Shown: one piece after another, positions 43,111 to 52,086 of the stretch | Layout of the letters: each line of letters opens with the position of its first letter | Position numbering within the stretch: the stretch's first letter is position 1 | From: Paenibacillus sp. SYP-B4298 | Lineage (GTDB): Bacteria > Bacillota > Bacilli > Paenibacillales > Paenibacillaceae | Reading direction: 5' to 3' | Length of the DNA: 64,000 nt | Assembly: GCF_027627475.1 (NCBI RefSeq) | Contig: NZ_CP115484.1 | Coordinates: 1 to 64,000, forward strand | The notes under the pieces: model-generated | What the model was told of the DNA's origin: nothing | Seen by the model: only the letters and a program-made list of their open reading frames with translations | Database searches by the model: none | Translations under genes and position numbers: made by a program

Positions 43111-43716
43111 ATGCCCGTGCCCAAAGAGTTGTTTTTTACCATTGACCCAGAGAAGAGAAGTCGAATTATGGAGGCCGCCATTCACGAGTTTTCAAGCCAG
43201 ATGTACGATAAAGCGTCCATCAATCAGATAATTAAGGAAGCGGACATCTCCAGAGGAAGCTTTTATCAATATTTTGAGAATAAGGATGATCTCTATTTTT
43301 TCAGTATAAAAACATTGCTTCAAGCCACCGCCTATCGATTTCTGAAGCAATTCATAGCCGCGCAACCGGAGGATATTTATGCTGTGTATCGGGCATTGTT
43401 TGCCTACAATCTCCAACTGCTCTCAGGAGGGGAGTACAAGGATTTTTTCAGAAATATGTACTTTGGGATGAATTATCGTCTTCAGCAAGAGCTAAAGACC
43501 ATCTTCAGCTCCATACGGAATGAAATGCTAGAGAATCGGTTGGATGCGCTGCGTAGAAAATCCGGTTATGCGGTCTCGTATTTTCAGGAGCTGATGAATA
43601 TTCTGGAGCTGAATAATAGAGATTTGCTCATGGTGTATATCTCCAAATCGCCGGCAATCGAAGACATTATGGAAATCTATGATCTGAGAATTCAAGTGAT
43701 ACGCACGGCGCAATAA
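43111..43716 (+). CDS. TetR-family transcriptional regulator
   Basis: The product has 201 residues. The N-terminal TetR HTH (RSRIMEAAIHEFSSQMYDKASINQIIKEADISRGSFYQYFENKDDLYFF) is followed by an all-helical ligand domain. Twin palindromes in its own promoter mark it as autoregulated. It is followed by two exported-protein genes in the same direction, which it probably controls. The inducer is unknown. Confidence 0.93.
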   Translation: MPVPKELFFTIDPEKRSRIMEAAIHEFSSQMYDKASINQIIKEADISRGSFYQYFENKDDLYFFSIKTLLQATAYRFLKQFIAAQPEDIYAVYRALFAYNLQLLSGGEYKDFFRNMYFGMNYRLQQELKTIFSSIRNEMLENRLDALRRKSGYAVSYFQELMNILELNNRDLLMVYISKSPAIEDIMEIYDLRIQVIRTAQ

Positions 43717-43739
43717 AACGATAGGGGGGAAAGGTGAAG

Positions 43740-44492
43740 ATGAACGCAAGAATAGGCAGAAGAAAAATGATGGTTCTGGTGGGGATCATTGCGGCAGGCA
43801 TCCTGATTGGCATTCTATATCCACTGGCAAGGGGCAATACGAAGGAGCAATTCATGAGCATCGCGCAAACCGAGATCAGCCATCCGCAGCCGCGGGCGGT
43901 GAGAGGGCAGCCTTATCATGAGATCCTCGTTGTCTACCGATACTTTAACCAGATCAGAGCCGGAGTGTATAACGATATTGGGAAGACGCTGATCAGCGAG
44001 TCGGATTTTGCAGCCATGGACACCGACGCGATCAAGCAGGAGCTTGGTGCGATGGCAGTGATCAAGAACGGGCCGAGATTCTGGCTAATGGACGAGATTA
44101 CCGGCTACTATAACGGAGCGGAGAGAACAATTGCTGGCTACACGATGAATCAGCCGGGTACTGTGGATTTGTCCCTCGCGGATCTAAACAGCCGGACTCC
44201 CTACAGCATGCATAAGGTTAATCGTAAGACGACGTATACCTTCAAAAAAGGAGAAAAGGTGTATGAGCTGGTGTCCGATCAAAACGAGGTATATACGATG
44301 CAGTCGGCCTCTCTTGAGATTGACAAAAACCTGAGTATGACGGACTTGGATCGCCTCGGTGAAAGATTGAAATTGCCGGATGGATGGGTCTATCGGGTAC
44401 GGGTGCTGGATGAGGACGTCACCTATGACATCAATGGAACCGCTGAGCTCATTCAGGATGAGTTCCTGAACAGCTATCAGAAAAATCCGTAA
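43740..44492 (+). CDS. Membrane-anchored protein of unknown function
   Basis: This 250-residue protein begins with basic residues and one membrane segment (MMVLVGIIAAGILIGILYPLA), then an extracytoplasmic part. The visible stretches EILVVYRYFNQIRAGVYNDIGKTLIS and KTTYTFKKGEKVYELVSDQNEVYTMQSAS suggest a beta-rich domain. I recognise no family. ATG 43740 is preferred over GTG 43734 because GGGGGA lies 9 bases before it. It sits between the TetR gene and a propeller protein gene and probably shares their operon. Confidence 0.75.
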   Translation: MNARIGRRKMMVLVGIIAAGILIGILYPLARGNTKEQFMSIAQTEISHPQPRAVRGQPYHEILVVYRYFNQIRAGVYNDIGKTLISESDFAAMDTDAIKQELGAMAVIKNGPRFWLMDEITGYYNGAERTIAGYTMNQPGTVDLSLADLNSRTPYSMHKVNRKTTYTFKKGEKVYELVSDQNEVYTMQSASLEIDKNLSMTDLDRLGERLKLPDGWVYRVRVLDEDVTYDINGTAELIQDEFLNSYQKNP

Positions 44493-44535
44493 CCACTATG
44501 GAGGGCGAATAAGAGATGCGAGAGGGATTGAATAC

Positions 44536-46065
44536 ATGCGAAACATGAAAATGAAATATGTGGTTATATCGGCTGTGGCGCTCCTGCTGCTTATAGCCGT
44601 GGCACTGCTGCAGATTTTTTTGTACGGCAACATATTGCCTGGGCCTAGCGAGCCGGAACGGACGATTAACAAACCCAATGCGGTAAGCGAAAACCCAATG
44701 AAGCTGGGCTCCGGTTACTATGACACCACCTGGCCCAGCGAACATGCCGATCAGATAAGGTCTCACGCCGTGCTCTCGGCAGGGCTTCCCAAAGACCTCG
44801 GCACATCCAGGCTCAAGCTCCAAGTATCAAGCACCGAGCTATATATGCCGACCTGGGGGTATACAAGGGGAGACAATGACATCTTCGTCATCGGTGGAAG
44901 TCCGCAGTTTATGACCACGTTCACGGAGTCGATCAAGGAGGGCGAGGGATTATCCAAGCTCAAGCTTCTGACGTATACGGCAAAGGATATGTGGAGCAGC
45001 GATGTTGCCTATGTGGCCAAAATTAATACGGAGACCAATACAAAGTCCATACTGGAGTTGGACAAGGGGAGCACCGTCAATTATACCGGGGGCTTGCTGA
45101 TGCATGCCAATGGCTATGTGTACGCCGTCTCGCAATCGGTCTTGTATCAGATTGACCCCGATCAGATGGTCATTACGAAGAGTGTGGATTTGCCCAAGGT
45201 GGGTAACAGCTTGACCAACTATTGGACTACGTATAACGGTCTTCAAGTGCTTGACAACGGGGAGCTTGTGCTCAAAGGCTTTCATCTAATAAATAACGCT
45301 AATCTGGATGGCTATCTGCTGCTGATTGACCCGGACACATTGCAAATGGATATCAAGCAAAAGGCAAGAGTCTCCTCTGCCCGATTGGCGATTAAGGATA
45401 ACGACCTGTATCATGTGAATGCCGAAGAGGTGCTACGCTTTCACATCACCGATCAAGGGTTTATACGAGACGATAGCTATACCGCAAGATACCGAACGCA
45501 ATCGGATCAAAGCACGCAGGCAAGCTCTCCGATGCTGCTGCCTGGCATCGACATGCTTGTCTTTGCGGACAATACTGCGCCCGGGGCCGACACACCGATG
45601 AGGCTTTATACGAAGTCCACTAAAGACGGCAACGGTAAGCTGCAGTCAGCTCACGCATTCACAACGGATAAGCCAAGCTTCAACTTTTTTATGGTTGGGG
45701 GCGATACGTTTGTGAACAATCTGGTTGTGTACTACGATCCGCTGAACAATCTCGTCTCCGCGAATAAAATACATGACGACGGCAGCATCAGCCTGCTGTG
45801 GGAAAGAGAAGGAATCAAGGCGAGTGCCTCTCCCGCCATAGCTGTAGAGAGCGGGCAGGTTTATATTGACGATTATACAAATGGCAAAGACCATTTTGTC
45901 GTTCTTGACCTCATGAGTGGCGAGGAGCTAGGGAGGGTAGAGCTCCCTGCGATCCTCCCTACCGTAGGCACCATATTCGTCGGTGAAAACAACGATGTAT
46001 TCGTCCTGAGCAGTGAAGCTGGACAGAAGACAGGGTATGTGAGCCGGATAACGGTTCGTCCATAG
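44536..46065 (+). CDS. Membrane-anchored beta-propeller protein (unknown function)
   Basis: This 509-residue protein has an N-terminal membrane segment (VVISAVALLLLIAVALLQIFL) followed by an extracytoplasmic domain of repeated beta strands resembling PQQ/quinoprotein-like propellers (GGLLMHANGYVYAVSQSVLYQIDP; ASPAIAVESGQVYIDDYTNGKDHFVVLDLMSGEELGRVEL). No PQQ- or haem-binding residues are evident. It follows the unknown membrane protein closely and ends with a strong terminator. A joint envelope role with the previous gene is likely. Confidence 0.78.
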   Translation: MRNMKMKYVVISAVALLLLIAVALLQIFLYGNILPGPSEPERTINKPNAVSENPMKLGSGYYDTTWPSEHADQIRSHAVLSAGLPKDLGTSRLKLQVSSTELYMPTWGYTRGDNDIFVIGGSPQFMTTFTESIKEGEGLSKLKLLTYTAKDMWSSDVAYVAKINTETNTKSILELDKGSTVNYTGGLLMHANGYVYAVSQSVLYQIDPDQMVITKSVDLPKVGNSLTNYWTTYNGLQVLDNGELVLKGFHLINNANLDGYLLLIDPDTLQMDIKQKARVSSARLAIKDNDLYHVNAEEVLRFHITDQGFIRDDSYTARYRTQSDQSTQASSPMLLPGIDMLVFADNTAPGADTPMRLYTKSTKDGNGKLQSAHAFTTDKPSFNFFMVGGDTFVNNLVVYYDPLNNLVSANKIHDDGSISLLWEREGIKASASPAIAVESGQVYIDDYTNGKDHFVVLDLMSGEELGRVELPAILPTVGTIFVGENNDVFVLSSEAGQKTGYVSRITVRP

Positions 46066-46095
46066 CAGCTCTGATTCTAGAGCGGCAGCATCAGC

Positions 46096-46134
46096 AGAAG
46101 CATAGGCCTATTCGGGGGCCTATGCTTCTTTTTC
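46096..46134 (+). terminator. Strong terminator before the biosynthetic locus
   Basis: GAAGCATAGGCC (46097-46108) pairs perfectly with GGCCTATGCTTC (46117-46128), followed by TTTTT. It isolates the locus to the right from the TetR operon. Confidence 0.92.
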
Positions 46135-46265
46135 GTCGATAGCTCGCCACGCGGCGAATTCGATGAAAAGTAAACTCATTTGTCAGTTGTGTTGAACCAA
46201 TAAGCCGAGTTTTGCCCCCTCCTATTCACTATAATGACGGAAAAGAACATAAAGGAGGTGTTGGT

Positions 46266-47162
46266 ATTCCCCCGATCACCGTCATCATCCCTGTCCATAA
46301 TCAGGCCTATCCCCTGGCATTAACACTTCAGGCTTTTACGAAGCAGCTTCCCCCCTATAACCAGTGCAGCATTATCGTGGTGGATGATGGCTCTGAGGAT
46401 CTGATCCATTCCGTCGTTGAAGCGTATAGAGACTCCTTGGACATCCAATATGTACGAATTGCAAAAAGCGGCAGGGCGGCTGCAAGAAACGCTGGCGCCA
46501 GATGGGCGAAAGAAGGGTTGATCGTCTTTTGTGATGCCGATCGTATGCCGCGGCCAGATTTTCTGCAGAGTCACGTAGAAGCTTCCAAGCGATATGATTC
46601 TTCCATCATGATCGGCCAAGTGCGGGAGATCTACGTGACCGATCCGGAGAGGAATCGAAAAATCATCGAAGAGCGGTTAGCTAATCACGCCTTCAGTCGT
46701 ATCCCTCAATATTGTCGGCTCGTTTATCAATTGTTCGACGATGCGGGTGCCTGCCAATCGGGCATTCCGTGGGTTGCCACATTTAGCGGGAATATGTCTA
46801 TGCCGGTTGACTTGTTCCACTCCCTGGGCGGGTTTGATGAACAGTTCCAAGAATGGGGATTCGAGCATTTTGAGTTGGGTTACAGAGCGTGCCAAGGAAG
46901 GGTTCCGTTTGTGTACGCCCAAGAGGCCATTAATGTCCATCTCGCACATCATCGCCAAGGCACGTCCTATAGAAACTACATGACCCGAAGTCATCGCTAC
47001 TTTTACGAGAAGCATTCTGAGCCAGTTGTTATGCATTTTTTGTCCTTCATGTTAGGGGAGATCAGTCTGAAACAACTGGAGGATATAGAGCAGACGGGTC
47101 AACTGATGCCACATAAGGAAGATAGCGGGCTAAAGGGCTATGTTCGAATCACCCAGATGTAG
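46266..47162 (+). CDS. GT2-family glycosyltransferase, apparent ATT start
   Basis: This protein of about 298 residues has the GT-A fold: PPITVIIPVHNQ at the start, IIVVDDGSED, SGRAAARNAGARWA, the DxD motif FCDADRMPRPDF and GGFDEQFQEWGFEHFELGYRA. The strongest ribosome binding site, AAAGGAGGTG (46251-46260), has no ATG, GTG or TTG in this frame behind it; the first codon at the right distance is ATT 46266. The only upstream alternative, TTG 46212, lies before a TATAAT (46230-46235) and has no site. It is the first gene of the biosynthetic locus. The acceptor is unknown. Confidence 0.85.
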   Translation: MPPITVIIPVHNQAYPLALTLQAFTKQLPPYNQCSIIVVDDGSEDLIHSVVEAYRDSLDIQYVRIAKSGRAAARNAGARWAKEGLIVFCDADRMPRPDFLQSHVEASKRYDSSIMIGQVREIYVTDPERNRKIIEERLANHAFSRIPQYCRLVYQLFDDAGACQSGIPWVATFSGNMSMPVDLFHSLGGFDEQFQEWGFEHFELGYRACQGRVPFVYAQEAINVHLAHHRQGTSYRNYMTRSHRYFYEKHSEPVVMHFLSFMLGEISLKQLEDIEQTGQLMPHKEDSGLKGYVRITQM

Positions 47163-47188
47163 TGAATGAAGATAAAAAGAGGTGTGAA

Positions 47189-48559
47189 ATGGAACAGAAA
47201 GTAGAAGTTACTCATGAGCAACGTTATCCTGTCCTCCATCCGTTTACGTTTATGCCGGGATATGAGGGGGAGGCGGGAGATTTGTTTCATCAGCATAATA
47301 TCATGCTCCACAGGGGTTCCGGTTCCTGGGTCTATGACACAGACGAACGGCCCTATCTCTACACAACTACAGCCGTTCCGTCAGTTGGACTCGGCAATGA
47401 ACAAGTTATGAACCGTATACGCCATCAGTACGAGACATTAAGCTTCGGATCGACCTGCGGGCAGACACATCCTCTGATTCAGCAGCTATCAGAGCGCCTG
47501 TTGCACATCGTAGGAGACCCATTCGGTATGGTATTTTACGGGACGGATGGTTCGGGTGCAGTCGAGACGGCGATGAGGCTTGCCCGCCAATACTTTATCG
47601 CACAAAATAAACCAAAACGGACCGCATTCATCAGCTTGGAGGGCAACTATCATGGTACAACCTACGGCACAGGAGCGGTAACGCATCTTGGTATTCAGGA
47701 ATCCTTTGGCCCAGGGATGTCCCATTGTTATGCAGCGCCTTTTCCGTTTGGATTTCGGCCTCCAATTGAAGGAACCCCAGATGGGGTCGTGAAGTATTGT
47801 CTGGACATGCTGGAGGAGATTATCTTTGATATTGGTCCCTATGCGGTAGCGGCTGTACTGCTAGAGCCGGTTCAAGGGGTAAACGGTATCCATCCATTAC
47901 CTGTCGAATATGTCCAGGCAGTGAGGAAAATAACTGAAAAATACGGCATTCTGCTTATTATGGATGAAGTGACTACAGGCATTGGACGAACGGGGAGTTG
48001 GATTGCCTCCCATCATTATGGTGTGCAGGCTGATATGCTGACCCTGTCCAAAGGGTTGACTGGCGGCTACTTTCCCATGGGAGCTACATTAATTTCGACC
48101 TCTATTGCCCGTCAACTGTTCGGTGATGGCGGGATCTTCTTGCATGGGTCTACCCAGAGTGGACATCCGGTGGGCTGCGCCGCAGCTTTAGCCGTACTCG
48201 ACCTAATAGAAGAAGGAGAGCTACTGAACAAGACACGTGAGCATGGGGAACTCATTCTACAGTCACTGCGCAGCAATCTACAGCTTCATCCCCATGTTGG
48301 TGATATTCGAGGAATGGGTCTCATGCTTGCCATCGAGTTCGTACAAGAAAAGCAGAGCAAGACGCCTGTAGATTATGCATTCGGTCAGCAATTATCAAAG
48401 GCGCTGCACTCAGAGGGCATACTAGGGAATTATTTTAACAACACGCTTCTCATGTATCCCCCCCTTACAATAACTAGAGAAGAGTCACAGCAGCTCATTG
48501 ATGGTGTAACCAGAGCAGTCTTGCAAGTATCTAATGACCAACGTAGTCGGGAGGAGTAG
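47189..48559 (+). CDS. Class III aminotransferase
   Basis: This 456-residue PLP enzyme of the acetylornithine/GABA aminotransferase group has FYGTDGSGAVETAMRLAR, the pyridine-stacking LEGNYHGTTYGT region, LLIMDEVTTGIGRTG and the PLP lysine in LTLSKGLTGGYFPMGA. ATG 47189 sits 4 bases behind AGAGGTG; GTG 47162, which overlaps the previous stop, lacks a site. It should move an amino group onto an aldehyde or ketone intermediate, such as an amino sugar or a polyketide chain end. It is co-directional with the GT2 gene. Confidence 0.9.
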   Translation: MEQKVEVTHEQRYPVLHPFTFMPGYEGEAGDLFHQHNIMLHRGSGSWVYDTDERPYLYTTTAVPSVGLGNEQVMNRIRHQYETLSFGSTCGQTHPLIQQLSERLLHIVGDPFGMVFYGTDGSGAVETAMRLARQYFIAQNKPKRTAFISLEGNYHGTTYGTGAVTHLGIQESFGPGMSHCYAAPFPFGFRPPIEGTPDGVVKYCLDMLEEIIFDIGPYAVAAVLLEPVQGVNGIHPLPVEYVQAVRKITEKYGILLIMDEVTTGIGRTGSWIASHHYGVQADMLTLSKGLTGGYFPMGATLISTSIARQLFGDGGIFLHGSTQSGHPVGCAAALAVLDLIEEGELLNKTREHGELILQSLRSNLQLHPHVGDIRGMGLMLAIEFVQEKQSKTPVDYAFGQQLSKALHSEGILGNYFNNTLLMYPPLTITREESQQLIDGVTRAVLQVSNDQRSREE

Positions 48560-48561
48560 AG

Positions 48562-48591
48562 ATGTTTAAAAAACGGGTATCCCAATCATGA
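48562..48591 (+). other. Nine-codon upstream ORF with strong ribosome binding site and slippery run
   Basis: ATG 48562, preceded by GGGAGGAG, encodes MFKKRVSQS and ends at a TGA that overlaps the peptidase ATG (ATGA, 48588). It contains TTTAAAAAAC. A -1 slip on the A run would continue straight into the peptidase frame as MFKK-TGIPI-MNQ. It could couple translation, be a frameshift site, or be an indel relic. Confidence 0.55.
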
Positions 48592-50195
48592 ATCAGAGAG
48601 TGAAGCAAGAAGCTGAACGATATTTGAAGCAGGTAAACGATACGCTCCGGCGCGACTATACATCGATGATGAATTCCCTGTGGCAGGTGATGATGACCGG
48701 AGATAAGGAATGGGCGGAGCAATGTGAGGCAGATGAGCGGAGCTATCAGGAGAAGATCGCTTCCGGGAAGCTGAAGCAAGGAGTCAAGCGATGGCTGCAA
48801 CGTCTGGAGAGTATGGAGGATAGCCATACTCTTCCGCTCATTCGCCAGTTACATGTGCTACAAGGAGAAATAAGAGAACATGCTGACACCGCAGAACTGC
48901 GTGAACGGATGACATCATTATGGAACGAACTCCATTATATGATCATGACGTACCGTACCGAGTTTGGCGTGAATAAGTTATCCGAGCACGAGGTGCTGTC
49001 ACTTCTACAGAGCTTAAAAGGCGAGGAGGAGCGCAAGCGGCTCTGGAAGAGCTATATGCAGAGTGGAGAGCGGGTGGCCCCCAAGCTGCTGGAGCTCGTT
49101 CACCTTCGCAACCGTGTAGCCCAGAAGCAGGGATACGCGAACTATTTTGAGATGAAGCTGGCCATTCAAGATGTAGATCTCGCTATGCTGGAGTCTGTCA
49201 TGGAACGAATTCGAGACGGACTTGACGCTTCCTATCTTGCTGCCAAACGTCAGATCGACAATGAATTAGCCGCTTTCCATGCCATACCGGTTGCTGACCT
49301 GCGTTCGTGGCACTACCACCATCCTTTCTTCCAAGAGGATATGGCTAACCATCTTCCATCCCCTATTGATTGGGAGCAGGTATTGCCTCTAATCACGCGA
49401 TGGTTTCGAGAGCGGGGCTTCGATATTTCTCCCATCCTATCCCGTGCAGATATTACCTTGAGCGCCTCAAAAAGCCAAGCCAATTGTTGTTTAAACATCG
49501 ACCGCAGCATGGACATCCGTCTATCCTGTCACCTTTCTCCAGATGAACGAGGCCTGGCTCTGTTGCTGCACGAACTGGGCCATGCCCTATATGAGCAATC
49601 CCTGGATGCGGAGCTTCCCTTTCTACTCCGACAACCTGCCCATACCTTTATGAGCGAGGGAATCGCTCTGCTCTTCGAACGAGTTGCGACATCCCCACAG
49701 CTCTACTCGGAATGGCAACAAATCCCAAGTCTCCCCTCTTCTATACCCTCTGGAAACCGAATTCATTTGCTGATCAAAACCTACTGGATGATAACCTTAA
49801 TCAAGTTTGAACAGGAGCTCTATCGAGATCCCGGGCAGTCGCTGAACTCCCTCTGGTGGGATCTGGTTGAGGATATCCAGGGTATAGCAAGACCCGATGA
49901 ATGGGATTACCCCTATTGGGCCAGCAAGGCCCACTTAACTACGCTTCCCGTGTATTACTACAACTATTTATTCGGGGAAATCCTTGCTTCACAGCTTGAG
50001 CATACGTTGAATGATCAGTTCGGACAGTGGCATGGTGAGGCTTCGCTGCGTCATACTCGCAAGACACTGATGCGCCCCGGGGCACTCAAACGCTGGGATG
50101 AGCTTATTGTTGATTGTACGCAGTACAAGCTTGATCCCCGTTATTTCATCCAACAATGCAAACTAAGGGAGAGTGGTTTCGTTGACCAGGAATAA
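48588..50195 (+). CDS. Zinc metallopeptidase of the M3/M2 (oligoendopeptidase/ACE-like) group
   Basis: This 535-residue, largely helical protein has a gluzincin site LLLHELGHALYEQ (HExxH at ~327) and a downstream glutamate in FMSEGIALLFERV (~355). RSWHYHHPFFQ precedes the metal site. Such enzymes cleave short peptides. There is no signal peptide, so it is cytoplasmic. It is placed between an aminotransferase and a 61-residue small protein inside a biosynthetic locus, where it might trim a peptide or remove an aminoacyl protecting group; this is inference. Confidence 0.85.
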   Translation: MNQRVKQEAERYLKQVNDTLRRDYTSMMNSLWQVMMTGDKEWAEQCEADERSYQEKIASGKLKQGVKRWLQRLESMEDSHTLPLIRQLHVLQGEIREHADTAELRERMTSLWNELHYMIMTYRTEFGVNKLSEHEVLSLLQSLKGEEERKRLWKSYMQSGERVAPKLLELVHLRNRVAQKQGYANYFEMKLAIQDVDLAMLESVMERIRDGLDASYLAAKRQIDNELAAFHAIPVADLRSWHYHHPFFQEDMANHLPSPIDWEQVLPLITRWFRERGFDISPILSRADITLSASKSQANCCLNIDRSMDIRLSCHLSPDERGLALLLHELGHALYEQSLDAELPFLLRQPAHTFMSEGIALLFERVATSPQLYSEWQQIPSLPSSIPSGNRIHLLIKTYWMITLIKFEQELYRDPGQSLNSLWWDLVEDIQGIARPDEWDYPYWASKAHLTTLPVYYYNYLFGEILASQLEHTLNDQFGQWHGEASLRHTRKTLMRPGALKRWDELIVDCTQYKLDPRYFIQQCKLRESGFVDQE

Positions 50196-50367
50196 TATAT
50201 TCAAACGAACGATTATACCAAGACATGACAAAACGGAGAAACGTGAATCACCTAGCAGTGAGGTAAGGACGTACTTCTTATCATCGGACGAGCTGGAAAA
50301 GTATAGACAAATGCCGAAGGCTCAACACAATAAGCCGATCGTTTTTTTACAGCAGGATAAGAATTAA
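50182..50367 (+). CDS. Small protein of 61 residues, unknown
   Basis: TTG 50182 follows AAGGGAGAG at a normal distance; GTG 50173 is possible but too close to that site. The product is highly charged (RNNIFKRTIIPRHDKTEKRESPSS then TYFLSSDELEKYRQMPK) with no Cys and no membrane segment. It overlaps the peptidase gene by 14 bases, so it is co-translated. It is a possible peptide substrate of the peptidase, or a small regulator. No family recognised. Confidence 0.55.
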   Translation: MTRNNIFKRTIIPRHDKTEKRESPSSEVRTYFLSSDELEKYRQMPKAQHNKPIVFLQQDKN

Positions 50368-50476
50368 TGTACTTCAGTATACGTCAATATTTTCCTAGAT
50401 TTGATCAATACAGGCAGATTAAATAAAAGAAACCTTTGATACGATGAAGGCAAATAGGAGTAGGAGGAGAGTGAAA

Positions 50477-51133
50477 TTGGATACGCTTCTTGCCATAAGC
50501 CATCTATTAACCAAGGACGAATATCAGCGAATGCAGCAATTCTTTCCTCATATGTCTGTTCTAGCTGAAACGAACTTTAACCATGTGATGGAGCTTGTAC
50601 AAAACAACGCCTATAAATTGATTGTGTTTCTGACCTGCGAAGATACGTTGCCTCCGACTTGGAGGTTAGACAAGCTTCAGGTGGAAAGTCCTGTGATGAT
50701 CTTATTGAATATGAGCCAAGCGGATATGTATGTTTTACAATCTCTGATGGACTCTGTGGGATTAATCTCTAAACCCTCTTCTCCTCCTGAGCAGCAGGAG
50801 ATACATCCCATGCTCCACAAATCGCTGGAGTTCATTGAAGAAAATCTATGTGAAAATGACCTGTCACTAGAAAAGGTGGCTGCGAGCATATATGTTAGCC
50901 GATGTCATTATTCACGTATATTTAAAACCTATCTTGGTATCGGTTTCAAGGAGTTCATCATGAATAAGCGAATCCAGAAGGCTAAGCTTATGCTTCAGGA
51001 GGGAACCTCGGTTACCGAAGTTTGCTACGCAGTCGGATATGGTGATCTGACGCATTTTGGACGGGTATTCAAACGCATGGTCGGTATTAACCCTTCTGAA
51101 TATCTTAGGAATCGCAAGAGCTTATCTTCATGA
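50477..51133 (+). CDS. AraC-type regulator with degenerate N-terminal domain (paralogue 1)
   Basis: This protein of about 218 residues is read from TTG 50477 (AGGAGGAG 7 bases upstream; ATG 50444 lies before that site). The N-terminal ~110 residues look like a receiver-type alpha/beta fold without the phosphorylation residues (AYKLIVFLTCEDTLPPTW). A C-terminal AraC double HTH has LSLEKVAASIYVSRCHYSRIFKTYLGIGFKEF and VTEVCYAVGYGDLTHFGRVFKRMVGINPSEY. It is clearly related to the protein at 60712, with near-identical HTH blocks. It is a likely pathway regulator. Confidence 0.88.
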   Translation: MDTLLAISHLLTKDEYQRMQQFFPHMSVLAETNFNHVMELVQNNAYKLIVFLTCEDTLPPTWRLDKLQVESPVMILLNMSQADMYVLQSLMDSVGLISKPSSPPEQQEIHPMLHKSLEFIEENLCENDLSLEKVAASIYVSRCHYSRIFKTYLGIGFKEFIMNKRIQKAKLMLQEGTSVTEVCYAVGYGDLTHFGRVFKRMVGINPSEYLRNRKSLSS

Positions 51134-51147
51134 AAGGATGACGAAGG

Positions 51148-52074
51148 GTGCAGAGCAGATTTTTTAATCACATTGTACATGATCAGGTAGCGGGTACCGT
51201 TACAAAGACAAGTCCATTAAAAAGTGCCAAGCTCGCGGATGAGATCGGTTGGTTTCTAGACCTTCCGAAGAAGTGGCATGGCTACATACCGTTAATACAG
51301 GAGTATTCATTACAAGAGCCCGTACATCTGACGATGAACTGGATTCCCCACCCGAATGTGGGCGATTTGTTTGTGAACCGGATGATGCCAGTCGAGCGCT
51401 GGAAATTGTTTTTTGGAAATCTGGAAACAATCTTTCGAAATTTCTCGGAATATCCACGTGAAATATCGAAGGATCATCTGGAGAAGATGTATATCGCTAA
51501 AACCATGCAACGCTTGTCTTCGTTTATATTGCATAATGATTGGGCGCGTAAGATCAGACAACGCGGGTTTTATCGCCTCAATGGCGTGCAGGTGATGTGC
51601 CCGCTCTATATTTTTCATAAGCATTTGAGCGATTTCCGTAAGCTGCTGGAGAGACCGTTAGCTGGAATTATTCATGGTGACTTATGCTTCTCCAATCTTT
51701 TCTATGATCTGGCTGAAGATAACGTCTATATGATAGACCCTCGTGGCCGTTTTGGAAGTAAAGGGATCTATGGTGACCAGCGCTATGATCTTGCCAAGGT
51801 ACGACATAGCTTGAGTGGATATGAGCATATTGTCCGAGATGCTTTTACAATCCATGTAACGGATGAATCGATCGATATTCATATTACGCTTCACAACGAA
51901 CATGAGACGCTTCGCAAGCTATGGGATCAAAGTCTGGCTGAAGGCTTGCATGAAGTGAAGATGATAGAAGCACTGCTATATTTGTCCATGCTGCCCTATC
52001 ATCGAGAGCATCCTGATCGCCAGTTGGCTATGTATGCGGTAGCAACAAGACTGCTGTATGAAGCATTGGACTAG
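51148..52074 (+). CDS. Phosphotransferase (APH/kinase-like) of the sugar-activation trio
   Basis: This 308-residue kinase-fold protein has the catalytic loop GIIHGDLCFSNLFYD and metal site YMIDPRGRFGSKGIYGDQRYDLAKVRHS. The 'IDPRG..G....GDQRYDLAK' form is typical of capsule/O-antigen-associated small-molecule kinases rather than antibiotic kinases. The GTG start at 51148 lies 14 bases after the AraC stop. It is followed by a HAD phosphatase and a nucleotidyltransferase, so it probably phosphorylates a sugar or polyol before or during NDP activation. Confidence 0.85.
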   Translation: MQSRFFNHIVHDQVAGTVTKTSPLKSAKLADEIGWFLDLPKKWHGYIPLIQEYSLQEPVHLTMNWIPHPNVGDLFVNRMMPVERWKLFFGNLETIFRNFSEYPREISKDHLEKMYIAKTMQRLSSFILHNDWARKIRQRGFYRLNGVQVMCPLYIFHKHLSDFRKLLERPLAGIIHGDLCFSNLFYDLAEDNVYMIDPRGRFGSKGIYGDQRYDLAKVRHSLSGYEHIVRDAFTIHVTDESIDIHITLHNEHETLRKLWDQSLAEGLHEVKMIEALLYLSMLPYHREHPDRQLAMYAVATRLLYEALD

Positions 52075-52086
52075 AGGAGGGGTGTC

